64,000 bases of DNA, taken from the NCBI GenBank assembly GCA_003868215.1, contig QWDQ01000024.1, positions 62,001-126,000 of the forward strand, written 5' to 3'. Positions 1 through 10,916 of this stretch are shown here, piece by piece. The number at the start of each line of letters is the position of its first letter. Within the stretch, counting starts at the first letter, position 1. The translations under genes were made by a program, and so were the position numbers. Origin of the DNA: Pseudophaeomoniella oleicola. Taxonomy: Eukaryota; Ascomycota; Eurotiomycetes; Phaeomoniellales; Phaeomoniellaceae. A model generated the notes under the pieces. That model did no database searches, was not told where the DNA came from, and worked only from the letters and a program-made list of their open reading frames with translations.

Positions 1-376
1 TGACGTCTGCCGGGACTTTGAAAGTCTGCTCGACTCGGAAGGGAAGTGAGGTTACAAGTTCCGTGCTTTCTGGGTCGGTCATCCTTTCTCCTCCTACTGG
101 GCATTCCTCAGGACATGCTGCGCCTCCGGCCGTTTGGAAGTCAGTATACGGCGTTGTGCTCCTGAGAAAGTTGCTGATGCTTTTATGTAGTCGCTGCTTG
201 CTTCCGTGTTCGCCATATTGCATCAGTATCGAGTCAACTTCGTGATCCACCTGTTCGGACGTGTATGAAGGGCGAAGTTCATCAAGAACAGTTTCGAGCT
301 CCAGACCAACATCTGAAAGTGTTGAAGAACTATCAGAGTCCGTCTCAGAGGAATCAAAGTCATTTTCGAATTCCAT
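1..376 (-). CDS. Unknown protein, N-terminal part only (runs off the left edge); possible accessory MAT-locus gene
   Basis: On the minus strand an ATG at 376 opens a frame that stays open for 125 codons to the window edge, so the 3' end is missing. The start of the protein is acidic and serine-rich (MEFENDFDSSETDSDSSST), followed by a stretch likely to form helix (VGLELETVLDELRPSYTSEQ) and a mixed region with no recognisable domain. There is no alpha-box or HMG-box in the visible part. It is transcribed away from MAT1-2-1, and the two starts are 387 bp apart. That position, inside or at the border of the MAT locus and opposite the APN2 side, makes an idiomorph-specific accessory gene possible. 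A SLA2-side neighbour is equally possible. I do not recognise the family. An unbroken frame of this length ending at a good ATG supports a real gene, but introns cannot be excluded. Confidence 0.6.
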   Translation of the reverse strand, partial: MEFENDFDSSETDSDSSSTLSDVGLELETVLDELRPSYTSEQVDHEVDSILMQYGEHGSKQRLHKSISNFLRSTTPYTDFQTAGGAACPEECPVGGERMTDPESTELVTSLPFRVEQTFKVPADV

Positions 377-763
377 ATCTGATGTGTTACTCTGCGTATG
401 AGATGGAAGAATGAAGATTGACAAAATGCGCGAATGGGCTCTTAAAATTAGTGTGAAGTGATATGAAGGTCTGTTGTCACTTTTCCTTCACCATCAACCC
501 AAAAGGGGTATCAATAAGCTCAACCCCCAGCCGTCGCCATTTCCATTCGAGGTGAAGTCTTACTTCTTGACAATTGTCCTTCTTCTTTCTTTGAATCTTC
601 AATCCATCAACCTCTTCTTTCAACTAACCAACCTCGACGTTCTCTTGTAGCCACAACCATTGGTCTTCTCATTCCATAGCTTCCTCTGTGCTACATTCAA
701 AATCGTTCAGCAATCTCTCGTCTACTCTTCGAGAGCTCCGTCTAAGGGGACTGTACTCTCATC
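377..763. promoter_or_regulatory. Shared intergenic region between the truncated gene and MAT1-2-1
   Basis: This 387-bp gap separates two divergently transcribed start codons and so must hold both promoters. It is rich in CT/TC-biased tracts on the + strand (about 560-660), which are common in fungal promoters and 5' leaders. I see no clear TATA box. Confidence 0.5.
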
Positions 764-1966
764 ATGGCATCCACAAAGTTGGACAGCACTTTCACCATAC
801 CCACCGCACCACCAACCCAACATGTCGAAGCTATTTGGCAAGGCATGCTTCCAACACTTGAAGAAAACAGCCAAGAGCTGCTCCTTCCCTCTGATCTCGA
901 GATGTCGCTTGGAGATCATGGCATCGGTTATCTCAAGACTAGGCTCAGGTAAAGTGCAAAGATTTGATGTCCCTACACTCACTCATCACCTCTACAGTTA
1001 TCACCTGTCCGAAGACGGTCAGCCAGTTCAGATAATCGGCTTCCGCGATGAGGCTATGGGTTGCTTTCGAATCATGAGAACTCCAGTATTTCGGAGCGAT
1101 GCGAAAAGACCTTCCCCAGGTGGTCACAAGGTCAATGCTAAGTCCCACAAAATGCGAGCTGCTTCGAAGAAGACAAAAGTCCCTCGTCCACCGTAAGTGC
1201 TCTTGTGTCTCTGCATACTACCACTGACGTTTTCTGTAGAAACGCATTCATTCTCTTTCGTGCATTTCGTCATCCTCAGCTGAAAGCTGAACTGCCTGAC
1301 CTTCACAACAATGACATCTCTATCATTCTTGGCAAAGAATGGAAGGATGCTCCAGAAGAAGTGAAAAATCATTTCAGAGCCCAAGCTGAGCTACATAAAG
1401 CTAGGCATGCTGCTGATCATCCTGATTATCAGTATGCACCTCGCAAACCATCAGAGAAAAAGAGACGGATGACGACAAGAAAGGCTGCTCGGCTGACGGA
1501 ATCCCAAAATTCCCAAAGTGATGTGGCTGCTTACGCTCATGATACTCCGTCTGACGACATTGATCCCTCTCTTGATCTCTTTGAAGACTTACCAGCATCG
1601 ACATCAGCAGTCACACAGCTTTATGATGGCACCCTGGAGTTCACATTGCCTACTGACTTGGCTCAAGAGCTCGAGTTCGAACTTGAAGAGCACAACGATT
1701 CGATACTACCGGAAGCTGATAGCTTCTTCCCTCTCAGACCCCAGCAGTCCGGAACTTCTATCACACCAGCCAGCGTGCAAAATGATCAGAGCTTCTTCGA
1801 CGCTTGTGTGGACTGGAGAAAAATTGCTGAAGACTTGGAATTCATCCAAAATGATCCATCTCATATTAAAGTCAGTGGAAATGGCTATGGGAATCTCATG
1901 ATCGGCACTCCAGAGGACCGCACACTATTTGAGCAAGATCTCGCACGCCTCGGTTCCCTTTTTTGA
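764..1966 (+). CDS. MAT1-2-1: Mating-type HMG-box transcription factor MAT1-2-1
   Basis: Three exons, 764-948, 998-1192 and 1240-1966, join in phase to a 368-aa protein. The MATA-type HMG box lies at about residues 122-195: it opens with VPRPPNAFILFR, has the core NNDISIILGKEWKDAP, and ends with the basic YAPRKPSEKKRR, typical of MAT1-2-1. The family binds DNA in the minor groove, sets MAT1-2 mating identity and drives pheromone and receptor genes. APN2, COX13 and APC5 follow in the order known from MAT loci. The C-terminal 170 residues are acidic and of low similarity to anything I know. One oddity is that the box is not interrupted at the Ser of NNDIS, where MAT1-2-1 genes usually carry an intron. 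Instead one intron splits the second Pro of PRPPN. MAT1-1-3, the other MAT HMG protein, is the main alternative, but PRPPNAFILFR favours MAT1-2-1. Confidence 0.88.
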
Positions 1967-2581
1967 GACTACCATACACGAAACAATCTACTGCAACCAA
2001 CACTTTGCGGTTTGCAGCTCCTCGACCTTACTGTCAAAGTTCATCCTGTGGAAGACGTGCACCATAAAGCACCTTCTGATCGGCATTTTCAGAAGCATAT
2101 TCTGAACAATCTTGATGTGCGCTATTGCTAGTCAGGCTTGTATCTTTAGTTAGACAAGATTACTTCATCAACGATCCTTGAAAGTCCATCTCACCCCCCT
2201 CACAACCTCATCCCAAAAACTCAAAGGAAAATCTGTACAACAGCAAAACCCACCACAGCAAAACCACAGACCACACCAGAACGGACTACTCGAACAAACA
2301 CTACATACATAGGTACATACATAGGCAGCCATTCAACAGCCTAACAGCCTAACAGCTCGAGAAGAGAAACAAGGAAGGGAAGGAACCTGATTATTTTCCA
2401 TCTTCTTTTTTTTGGGGGCGGGAGCTTAGAACGAGAAATTCCAAGCTTTTTTTTGTTTCTTTCTCTTTCCTTCAGAAGAAGAAGTTTTGTGTGTGCATGC
2501 ATAAATGTATGTAAGTACACAAGGTACATAGAAAAGCAGCCCCAGCAGCAATGGTCGAGAATAGTATCTAACCACTCTCGG

Positions 2582-2598
2582 TCTCTCTCTCTCTCTCT
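2582..2598. repeat. (TC)n microsatellite
   Basis: Uninterrupted TC dinucleotide run of about 17 bp. Confidence 0.9.
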
Positions 2599-2993
2599 TT
2601 TCCCGCTTAAGTAGTGTAACAGTAACCACTGTAGTAAACTTGTTTTTTTTTTTGCGATGATGATGTTCGATCTATCCTGGACTTCCCATAATCCATATAT
2701 GTATTTCTATATTCTGTATGACTGACTGACACATTGTGACCTGGAAACACCTCCCCCGCTACCATCTCTACAAAAATCCGTTTCGTTGTATCAACGGTGA
2801 CAAGCGAATATTTGATCTGTCTACGCAGCATATTTCGAGCTCCGCCTGAGTTTTATTATCATTCTGTGTTCAGGACACCGAGGGGTTTCTACGTGGTCGT
2901 TGAGAGAGATTTGGATTGTTGGTAGGTTAGGTTAGGGTTTTGGATTCTGATTGTTGGTGTGTATGTATAGGGCATCTGTCTACCTTAGGCAGT

Positions 2994-2995
<2 letters not shown>

Positions 2996-3026
<31 letters not shown>
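2996..3026. repeat. (CT)n microsatellite
   Basis: CT dinucleotide run of about 30 bp, longer than the one 400 bp upstream. Confidence 0.9.
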
Positions 3027-3030
<4 letters not shown>

Positions 3031-3350
3031 ATACCCCCGTATTCTAGTAAAGGGGAAATTCCTGGTCTTATTTCTTTCTAGGAGGTACACTTAAGATGAC
3101 TGACTGGAATCAACAGCAAAAAAAAATTCGGGGTATCGTGGAAATTTTCAACTAGGTGAATTCATAGCTCTTCATAATGACCCAACCAACGACATGGAGG
3201 TTGGGGTTTTTGATTTGGAATTGGATCATCGTTCGTCGTCATCATACGCGCGTCTCGTCGAATATGCAGCGCACAATTTGCGGCTTCTGTTGCGGCCATC
3301 TTGGACTTATCCCTCTGACTACTCCAACAGACAGAACATGTCGCGTATAG

Positions 3351-5293
3351 CTACGACTTGCTGTCCTTCGCTTTCGCCGCCTGTTCCTTCTGGATGCCAG
3401 TCCAATCGCTTGCCCATATGAAGGTCCCGCACCGCCACTGCGTGCCTTTCTCCTTCTGACCACTCGGTCCCAGGGGTCTCGCACACATCCAGAAGGATCG
3501 TCCACAGTTGATGCCTGGCTTCTTCGTTTGCATGGTCTTGCACGGCTCGTCATGTTCGCAGTTTGGTGCAACAGGTTTGCGCATGAGGTTTCCCCAGCTC
3601 TGTTTCGTTGCATCTGGATCTATGGGCGCGGTGGTAGTAGTGTCGGAAGTAATGCGCGTCAGCTTTGGGGATCGGTCCGGGGGCGTGCTTTCATAAAGCT
3701 CATCATACATTGACTGCGCTGGAAGTGGAGGGTCTGTCCGCATAACATTCCCCGCCCCTTTTGATATCTCTCCTTCCGCGCTGGCATCTTCGAGGCCGTC
3801 TTTGGGTTTCAGAGGTGCTGATTTCGGTTTGAAGAAGCCTGCAAGGCTCTGTTGTCCTTTCGCAACCGCAGCCGACGATCCGGACTTCGACTTCTTGAGG
3901 GCTGGAAGGCTGGTTTCAGCCTTCATTGAGCGCTTCCCAAGAGCCGACTTCGTAGGGCTTGCAGAAGCAGGAGGGGCTTCTACAGGACGCTCGCTAGTAA
4001 CAGCAGCTGGTGCAGCAAGCGGAGTAGGAGGGTCTAATGGAGCTTTCGGAGTCACTACATCAGACTCATCCTCTCCTGTGGTGCTTTTGTCCTTGGGTAG
4101 AGTTGGCTTCCTAGTAAACATGTCTCTGATGCTTTGTCTACGGTCGAACTCAGGTATCAGCTTTCCTGACATAGGAAGAAGGTTCTTGCTGGTCCATTCC
4201 TTGACCCTCTTGCCGTTCTGAAACATTCCAGAAGGATTCATGATGTCAAGTATGTGCCTCTTAGTACCCCCGATATTAATCTCATCCTGGATCGTAGCGT
4301 AGACTGGACAGTGATCGCTTCCCATAAGACCTTCTTGTATATTGGAATCGCTAAACCAGTCTTTCATATCAAGACTACACAAGAGATAGTCGATCCGAGC
4401 GCCATAGTTCCCTGGTCTAGCGTTGACCTTTGTGTCCCAGCAGGTGTACATGCCTTTTCGGGTTGGATGAAACTCCCGGGTGACATCGCACATCACCGCG
4501 TTCTCTCTGCCCTCGTCTCTAGGTCCAAAGACTTGACCATTAAGCAGTAGTTGGTTGAATAGACGCCTCGCTTGTGTTGAATAATACTCCACGGGAGTCA
4601 TTGCATTTTTCCGCATGGTCTCTTCAGCTGCTGCAGTATCTAGCTCTTCCCTTGAAATGTTGATATCTCCTGTCACAATGACTCGCTTCCCCATTTTCAC
4701 AAGATTACGTATGCGAGAGTCCAGGAGATTGAGAAAGCCCAGTCGAAAATTGTCTCTCGACTCGTCGCGATTCGCTGGACAGTAAACACCGATAAGAACG
4801 AACGCTGGAAACTCGAGTAGAACGCATCGACCTTCGGAATCCAGTGTTGCAGCATCCACCTCGGATTGACTTAATTGTTCGATCGTAGGATAGCCACCTA
4901 TCTGCTGATCTTCTGGGAGGTCGCGAAAGCTCGTTCTCGAGTTGGGAGGATATAGGACACCAGCGATTCCCTCTTCGGCACGGATAGGCGCGCAGACCGA
5001 GTTTCTGGTGTAGATCACAACTCCGGAATACCCTATAGCATTCAGCAACAAGCTAGTAGGCTTGAAGAAATCCCCTTACCTTTCTTATGCCTGGGTAAGC
5101 TCCAGTAGCAATCCCAACCAGGTACAAGCACCATGTCATCTCTGAGGTCCTTCCGTTGTATCTTCGTCTCTTGGAACACCACTATGTCGGCTTCGAGGAT
5201 ATCGAACATGCCTTCGAACGTTCTTCTGTCGCGCCATGGTTGATACCCAAATGGATTTCGTATACCGTTCACGTTCCATGTCGTGATACGCAT
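3351..5293 (-). CDS. APN2: DNA-(apurinic/apyrimidinic) endonuclease 2
   Basis: Class II AP endonuclease of the exonuclease III fold, which cuts DNA 5' of abasic sites and trims blocked 3' ends in base-excision repair. Exon 1 is 5080-5293 and exon 2 is 3351-5032, with a 47-bp intron, giving 631 aa. The start is the canonical MRITTWNVNGIRNPFGY. The metal/active-site motifs FQETKIQ (near residue 40), TGDINI and GSDHCPV are present. The long tail holds a PCNA-binding PIP box (QQSLAGFFKPK) and a C-terminal GRF zinc finger (CEHDEPCKTM ... NCGRSFWMC ... QWRCGTFIW). Both are hallmarks of Apn2 as opposed to Apn1. It lies convergent to MAT1-2-1 and divergent from COX13, as in other Pezizomycotina MAT flanks. 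A longer in-frame upstream reading exists, but it lacks an ATG and conservation. Confidence 0.97.
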
Positions 5294-5716
5294 CTTGTCA
5301 ACTCGCCTGTCGCGACCAGCCTCATGGTCGATCTTCAGGTTGCGACTACCAGTACACGCTTGGAGACTGGCAGCATGCTGCAGGTCCGTCAATTGGGCAG
5401 GCCGGAACTTCAGATGGCTGCTGACCTGCCCTTCACTGTTTATTGATAATTATTTCAACCATGTGTTCTCATGCCGACTTAGATCTCAGTCAATGTACAT
5501 AGGTAGTAATCGCACGCGCTCAACAGTGACTTCATCGGTGATTCCATTAATCCCCACGCACGGGATCTACCGGCAAACGCACTGCTTTTTGCCAAGCTTC
5601 CCAATTCCCTTGCCCGCAAGCAACGTCAAATCATCTTGAAGTCAATTGGAATCAACCCATCTCCTCTCCTCTCCTCTCTCACATCACCCATTCACCAAGT
5701 CATCATTTTGCAAACG
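5294..5716. promoter_or_regulatory. Shared upstream region of APN2 and COX13
   Basis: A 423-bp gap between divergent start codons, with CT-rich tracts just upstream of COX13 (about 5650-5690). No distinct element was recognised. Confidence 0.45.
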
Positions 5717-6483
5717 ATGTCTTTCCAACGCCTCGGTCTGCGCATGGGCCAGACGCTCATGGCGCGCTCGCCAGCCGCCCGCTCTGCTACTCGTACCCTT
5801 GTCCAACGACGCTTCGCCAGTGAGCAAGCCGGGAAGCTCACCGGACCAGCCGACAACGAATTCAACAGGGAGAGAATGGCTGTCAAGCAACACGCTGCGG
5901 AAACTAGCGGTGAGTCTCTTGCCACGTTTAGGACATAATGCGTGGCAGGATTGCAAGCTGATACCAACGATCGTAGACCTCTGGAGACGCCTTTCCATCT
6001 AGTACGATCACCACCAACGCTTCGAACCCTCGCAAAGACCTCCCAAAACTGACCGTGTTCAACAGCGTCGTCATTCCATGCATCGTTATCGCCGGGATCA
6101 ACGCTTACAACCTCTGGGTCAGTCCATCGTCAATCAAGACGAAACCATCCTTCATCCGGACAGTTGCTAACGGAGAGAAACAACAGAACGAGCATTGGGA
6201 ACACTGGGAACACCTCCCACCTCTAGGTCAGTCCACTTCCCTCAACTAAAAACTCATCAACTTAGCACCAGAGTCACTGACGATATCCTACAGAGGAGCG
6301 CACCGAGTACTCGTACCAGAACATCCGAACCAAGAACTTCTTCTTCGGAGATGGTGACAAGACCCTCTTGTACGTCTCCTCTCGCTCCAACGCCCGTTAC
6401 TATCCTACCCAATAATTAGTGCTGACGAGCTTCACAGCTGGAACGACAAGGTCAACTATCACAAGAAGGACAAGGCTGTCTAG
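5717..6483 (+). CDS. COX13: Cytochrome c oxidase subunit VIa
   Basis: Nuclear-encoded subunit of respiratory complex IV in the mitochondrial inner membrane. Six exons can be joined in phase: 5717-5909, 5977-6001, 6066-6117, 6187-6226, 6294-6369 and 6438-6483, giving 143 aa. The family core is restored only with these joins: HAAETSDLWRRLSIY, then the membrane segment VVIPCIVIAGINAYNLW, then NEHWEHWEHLPPLEERTEY and the end TLFWNDKVNYHKKDKAV. The N-terminus is Arg/Ser/Ala-rich without acidic residues (MSFQRLGLRMGQTLMARSP), as expected for a matrix-targeting presequence. The gene is very intron-dense for its size, with internal exons of 25, 52 and 40 nt. It is divergent from APN2 and convergent with APC5, a typical MAT flank. 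Confidence 0.95.
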
Positions 6484-6759
6484 ACTGTGTTTTCCCGCAG
6501 GGGACTTTGAGGTGAATGAGATGCAGCTGGATGCAAACATAAACAATGTCGGTGGTGTACATAGAAGCCGGGGGCTGCGCTCGGAAGTTGATGGATAGTG
6601 TAAAATCGAATCAGAGTCATATATACATGCTCAAATCCACAAATGTCCTTTTGTCTACTAATCCCGCTTTGAAAAACATCCCAACGCTTCCCCCAAGTGC
6701 TCATAGCCATATCCATAATCATCAAGCGTGACAAAGAATCTACCCATCTTCTAACCCCC

Positions 6760-9429
6760 TTACTCCACCATCTCCTCCCTCCATTTCCCCTTCAAATCCA
6801 TATACCTCGCACTCTCCCGATCACAAGCCTCCTTCTCCCCCAACGCCCGGAACACCGTCGCCCTCTTCGCGAGCATCTCCAACATGCCCTTCCAATCCTC
6901 CATGGCCGAAAACTTGTCAAAGGCCGACTCCAAGAGCTCGAGGGCTTCTTTCATCAGGTCTTCTGATTTCCGCGAGATCTCGCGCGGTCGTTTCGGAGTC
7001 TGATCGGCTAAAGGAGAGGACGGTGGTTGGGTCTTGGGTGTTGTTGCTGTCACGGAACGGCGGGTTTTGGTTGGGGTCCTGGGGACTTTGGGGCTGGGGG
7101 AGGATGTCGTGGCGAGAGGGGATTGCGGTGTTTTCGAGCTGATGGTTGCAGCCTGACCGGCTTGTCCCATTGTAGCGTCCGCTAGAAGAGAGTAGATTCG
7201 CGCCGCGAGACCGGCGTCAAGTGTCTCGAGAGTTCCAGGTAGAATCGCTTCCAGAAGCATTGATGCAGCAGAGAACTCGAAGAGCGATATCAGTATCTGG
7301 GAGAGTGTTGCGGTGGCTTCCCAGAGAGCGGGAATAATGCGAGCTCGGCTAGCCATTGTAGAAGCTCGAACAGTGATCGAAAATGCATGCGTGGGATTTC
7401 CGGATTTGCAGAGTGCGATAGCTTTGAGATTTATCAGTATGATTTGGGCGAATATATCGTTAGTGATAGGTGCATTTGAGTCGACGATCTTGGTGATCTT
7501 AGATATGGCAGAAGAATAGTCGCAAGAGCGGATCAAGTAATCAATCTCGAGAAGGAAGAACATGAACGACACTTCTGTGTCGGGTGCACCCTGAGCCTTG
7601 AGTCGAGATATGATATGACTGGCAGCATCGAGGTCATGTCTAGATCAGAGTCAATTTCTTGCATCTTGGGAGAGATATCCATGATCTGACGTACCTATGT
7701 AGAAATCGGCGTAGCTTCACGAGTCCAGAGAAAAATACCCAATATTGGTAATGCTTCAGGACACGAAGTACATTAGATCCGCAATGTTCGGAGACATTTG
7801 CCAATAGATCCAGTGCTTCTTTAAAGTCCCCTTGTTGCGCGAGCTGCACCAGTCAATACAAGCAGCATTACCAGGATGAAGTATCTTACCATATTTGCCA
7901 TTCTGCAGAGGCATTTCAATTTATCTTCCATTGGAGAGTCATCAACATAGCATTCCATGAATGTTTCGCAGCTAGTCCAAGCAAGTCTCGATAAGCCAAT
8001 CCGGCTACACACCGAGGACTTCAGTATCAGGTTTGGTCCAACGACATTCGGGATATTCTTCATTACGTTGAGATGTGACGACTTGGCAATGTTTTCGAAT
8101 ACTGTTGCAAGACTTTCACCCTGGCTGTCGTTAGCGATGAACAATAATCAGGGACGCAGAACCTTACATTCTGCAAACCGAGTTTAGCCTCACTCAGCAG
8201 CGTCGTGCTCAAAAGGCTCCACATCTCTGCATCTTTCGCCTTTGCCTTGAGGAAGTTAAGCGCTTCAACCTCGCTGCCTAACATACCACTCTTTTGGATT
8301 TCCTTAGTCTCCTCCGGGAAAGCTTTGCCAAAATGATAAAGCCAGCTCATACAAAAGTTCAGGCAATTCACGTCTTTGTTTTCCCTGGCCGTGGCTATAG
8401 CTTCTTGCATCGCTGGCACTGCCTCACTATAGCATCCAAAGTCGGCTTGCAATATAGCCAAATTCAGTAGAGCGTATTGGTAGAAAGTCCTGTCTCGACT
8501 TTGCATTGAATAATCGAAATAGCGATGGAGGTTGTCGAAAGCCGACGAATAGTCTCCAGCCCTCCACGAATCCAGGAACATTAAATAATGTAACAGGCTC
8601 GGCTTTGATGTCTTTGCCTGCGAGATACGTGAGAGACGTGCTCTCATATCGTCGGACAGGCGACTCCCCAACCCTAAGAGAGGTAAGTATAGGTTTCTCT
8701 CAGATAGGATCACCACGTACGCTGCATCTCCGAGACCTGAAATTCAAGCAGTCTCTCGATGTCAAAGGTGCTGTAGCCTCCTTCATCTTTATCCTCCTTT
8801 CCCACGTTACGATAAACAATCTGGGCAAGTTTGCTCGAAGAGTCGATGTTCAACGCGGACAGATTGACATCAATTGCATTTCGGACCTCATTTGGATTAC
8901 GTTTCTCCCAAGCCTGCTTGGTTGGAAGCCGGTAGGCGATGAAATTCTCCCACAGCCGAATGGTGTCATGGATTTGAAGTCTCGTGTACTCCAAGTGAGT
9001 CCTGCGAATGAATGCTCCCAATGGTGACGTCCTAGATATTCGCATCCGATTGGCATCACTCTCATCTTCGCCATCCCGTGCAATCTGATCTTTGGGATTC
9101 GCAAGGACTGAAGTAATGCCAGTAATAAAGGTATCAAGTGCATCACTGCAATCCAGGGTCCATATCTTTCTCAGGAAGAGGTCCCATATAGTCCTTCCTG
9201 GAAAAGCGGAACGTATGGTAGACAGGCTTTCCTCGATCTCCTCAATGGGTACAGCATGGTCACTGGCACCGATCGAAACAGACACAGATCCTGGTTGATT
9301 GTCATGCAGGAGGTGTGAGATAAGGAACGAGAGCACCGGAATAGTAGCCGAAGTTTCGACCACTCCCTCCGTATATAAGGCAACCAATACCAATAAAGCG
9401 ATTTTAGAGGATGATAGATATCGAACCAT
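6760..9429 (-). CDS. APC5: Anaphase-promoting complex subunit 5
   Basis: Scaffold/TPR-type subunit of the APC/C, the E3 ubiquitin ligase that triggers anaphase and mitotic exit. Five exons join in phase: 8721-9429, 8168-8673, 7890-8120, 7695-7843 and 6760-7639, giving 824 aa. The start MVRYLSSSKIALLVLVALY and the internal signature HYLMFLDSWRAGDYSSAF followed by NLHRYFDYS are the conserved APC5 landmarks. The remainder is helix-rich TPR-like sequence, with a low-complexity Thr/Pro/Ser insert near the C-terminus (SPSPKVPRTPTKTRRS). The first in-frame ATG was taken as start because it fits the family N-terminus. The position next to COX13/APN2 is syntenic with other MAT flanks. Confidence 0.93.
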
Positions 9430-10120
9430 TGTCACCGGAATTGCCTGTCGGAGCAGGGATCGCTCATCTTGTTCTCGCCGATAATATAAGACTGCGTGGT
9501 CTTGTAGAACGGTCGTCGAGAATTAAGTGGTGGTGGTCGTTGGTACAGCACAATAAGAGTGGCAGTGGCAGTGGCAGTAGCAGGTGCACCTTCTTGGGGC
9601 AACAAGTCGACCAGGAATCGATGTTCACTGGCCTAACAGTTATTGAAAATCCTCACACAGTTGATATAAAACACTTCGACTGTGTTAATTGTTGACAGTA
9701 GCACATCCTGTGCTTGGCGCGTAACGTTGTCCCGAAGCGCGTCTCTTTGAATATTTACCACAGAATTATAAAAAGCGATTGCCCACCTCGGCACTGCCTT
9801 TTACCGCGGTTACATCCAAACATCCCAACCGACGATCTACTAAGTACCTCCTATCAACGCATTGAGATATTCGTAATTTCTGTTCTCTGTAGCATTGAGA
9901 TGTTTGTACGAAGCAATACTGATACTCATGCACTTTCCATGATCCAGTCTAGACGTCGTCTTCAAGGCAGAGAGACAAGATATAGTATTTGTTTGTTTGT
10001 GTTCAGCAGAGATACCATAGCCCGTCACACCGTTACAACACCTCTAACAATTCGCTGCGACGTCAAAAAGGGGGTGTGCATTCTAGACAAAAGTACAACA
10101 ACAAAGTGGTTGGCTTCACA
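9430..10120. promoter_or_regulatory. Shared upstream region of APC5 and the ACT-domain gene
   Basis: About 690 bp between divergent starts. It contains a short GTGGCA tandem run (about 9551-9575). No gene was recognised inside. Confidence 0.4.
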
Positions 10121-10591
10121 ATGTCTTCGCGGTCATCGACTCCCATCATCGATGCCCTCACCATGATCTCGTCCATGAGGCCAACCCTCCACCCCCAGAT
10201 CTACGTCTACGCCTCCCTTCCCCCAACCACATCGCCAGCAGACTTCTACCGCATCCTCCCGCACGCCCACTCCACCATCTCCGAATCCGAAGGCATATCC
10301 GCTCTCCTCCCTCTGACCATCTGCCAAGACCCAGCCTACAAGGACCTCCTCGACTTCTCCCCGCCGTATCTGCGGCACATCGAACTGCGGGTCTATTCCT
10401 CGCTGGAAGGTGTCGGTCTGACGGCTGCCGTGGCAGGGGCACTGGCGAGGGAGGAGATCTCGTGTAATATGATTGCCGGGTTGAGACATGATCATGTGTT
10501 CGTGCCGGAGCAGGATGCGGAGAGGGCGATGGAGGTCCTCGTGGGATTGTCGGCGTATGCACGGGAGAACGAAGGGACAGATGCCGCATGA
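10121..10591 (+). CDS. ACT-domain protein (DUF2241-like), possible small-molecule sensor
   Basis: Single-exon gene of 156 aa. The N-terminal half (about residues 5-80) resembles the ACT-like DUF2241 domain, with LHPQIYVYASLPP, then ISALLPLTICQ. The C-terminal half (about 85-150) is a second ACT-like unit with RHIELRVYSSLEGVGLTAAV, then ALAREEISCNMIAGLRHDHV and VPEQDAERAMEVL. Tandem ACT units usually bind amino acids or related ligands. No enzymatic domain is attached, so a regulatory or chaperone-like role is an inference. The start chosen is the ATG at 10121. The third-codon positions are strongly G/C, supporting real coding sequence. Confidence 0.85.
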   Translation: MSSRSSTPIIDALTMISSMRPTLHPQIYVYASLPPTTSPADFYRILPHAHSTISESEGISALLPLTICQDPAYKDLLDFSPPYLRHIELRVYSSLEGVGLTAAVAGALAREEISCNMIAGLRHDHVFVPEQDAERAMEVLVGLSAYARENEGTDAA

Positions 10592-10916
10592 GGCCCTATA
10601 TAAGGGAAATGGTCGCACTGAGATCGACGACGGCTAACACAGAGTAATATGTCGTCCTATTATGACCTATAGACGCCGTCCGTCTGGTGACGCTGTACAG
10701 GTGGAGTCTAATCATGCGGAGCATCACAGCCACGCATTTTTCAATTTACTGTTAACAATTCGAATCTCCTGTCTAAGAAGTGACAAAGCCGCTCTAGCAC
10801 TACAATGAGGCCAAGACTAAACGAGCCAAAGAGTCCGACTATAATACAACACATCCCCTGACCATGAACGCCTGCGCTAATTTCAAGAAAGGCAGCATAC
10901 GTCAAACCACGAGGTA
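10592..10916. other. Intergenic gap between convergent genes
   Basis: 325 bp with no gene. A CTATATAAGG string lies just after the ACT gene stop (about 10596-10605). It is TATA-like but not placed before any gene I can support, so this is probably just 3' sequence of the two genes. Confidence 0.5.

Larger units (their letters stand above)
1967..3350. other. Intergenic region between the 3' ends of MAT1-2-1 and APN2
   Basis: About 1.4 kb between convergent genes. No gene is supported. It contains two CT microsatellites (about 2582-2598 and 2996-3026), several A/T homopolymers, and a short GGTTAG-like run near 2921-2943. This is probably 3' UTR sequence of both genes plus spacer at the idiomorph border. 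Confidence 0.6.

Noticed and set aside
764-1966. Reading the HMG gene as MAT1-1-3
   Set aside because: PRPPNAFILFR and PRKPSEKKRR are MAT1-2-1-like, and no alpha-box gene is visible nearby. The unusual intron pattern keeps some doubt.
2921-2943. Interstitial telomere-like GGTTAG run
   Set aside because: Only about two imperfect units, so expected by chance.
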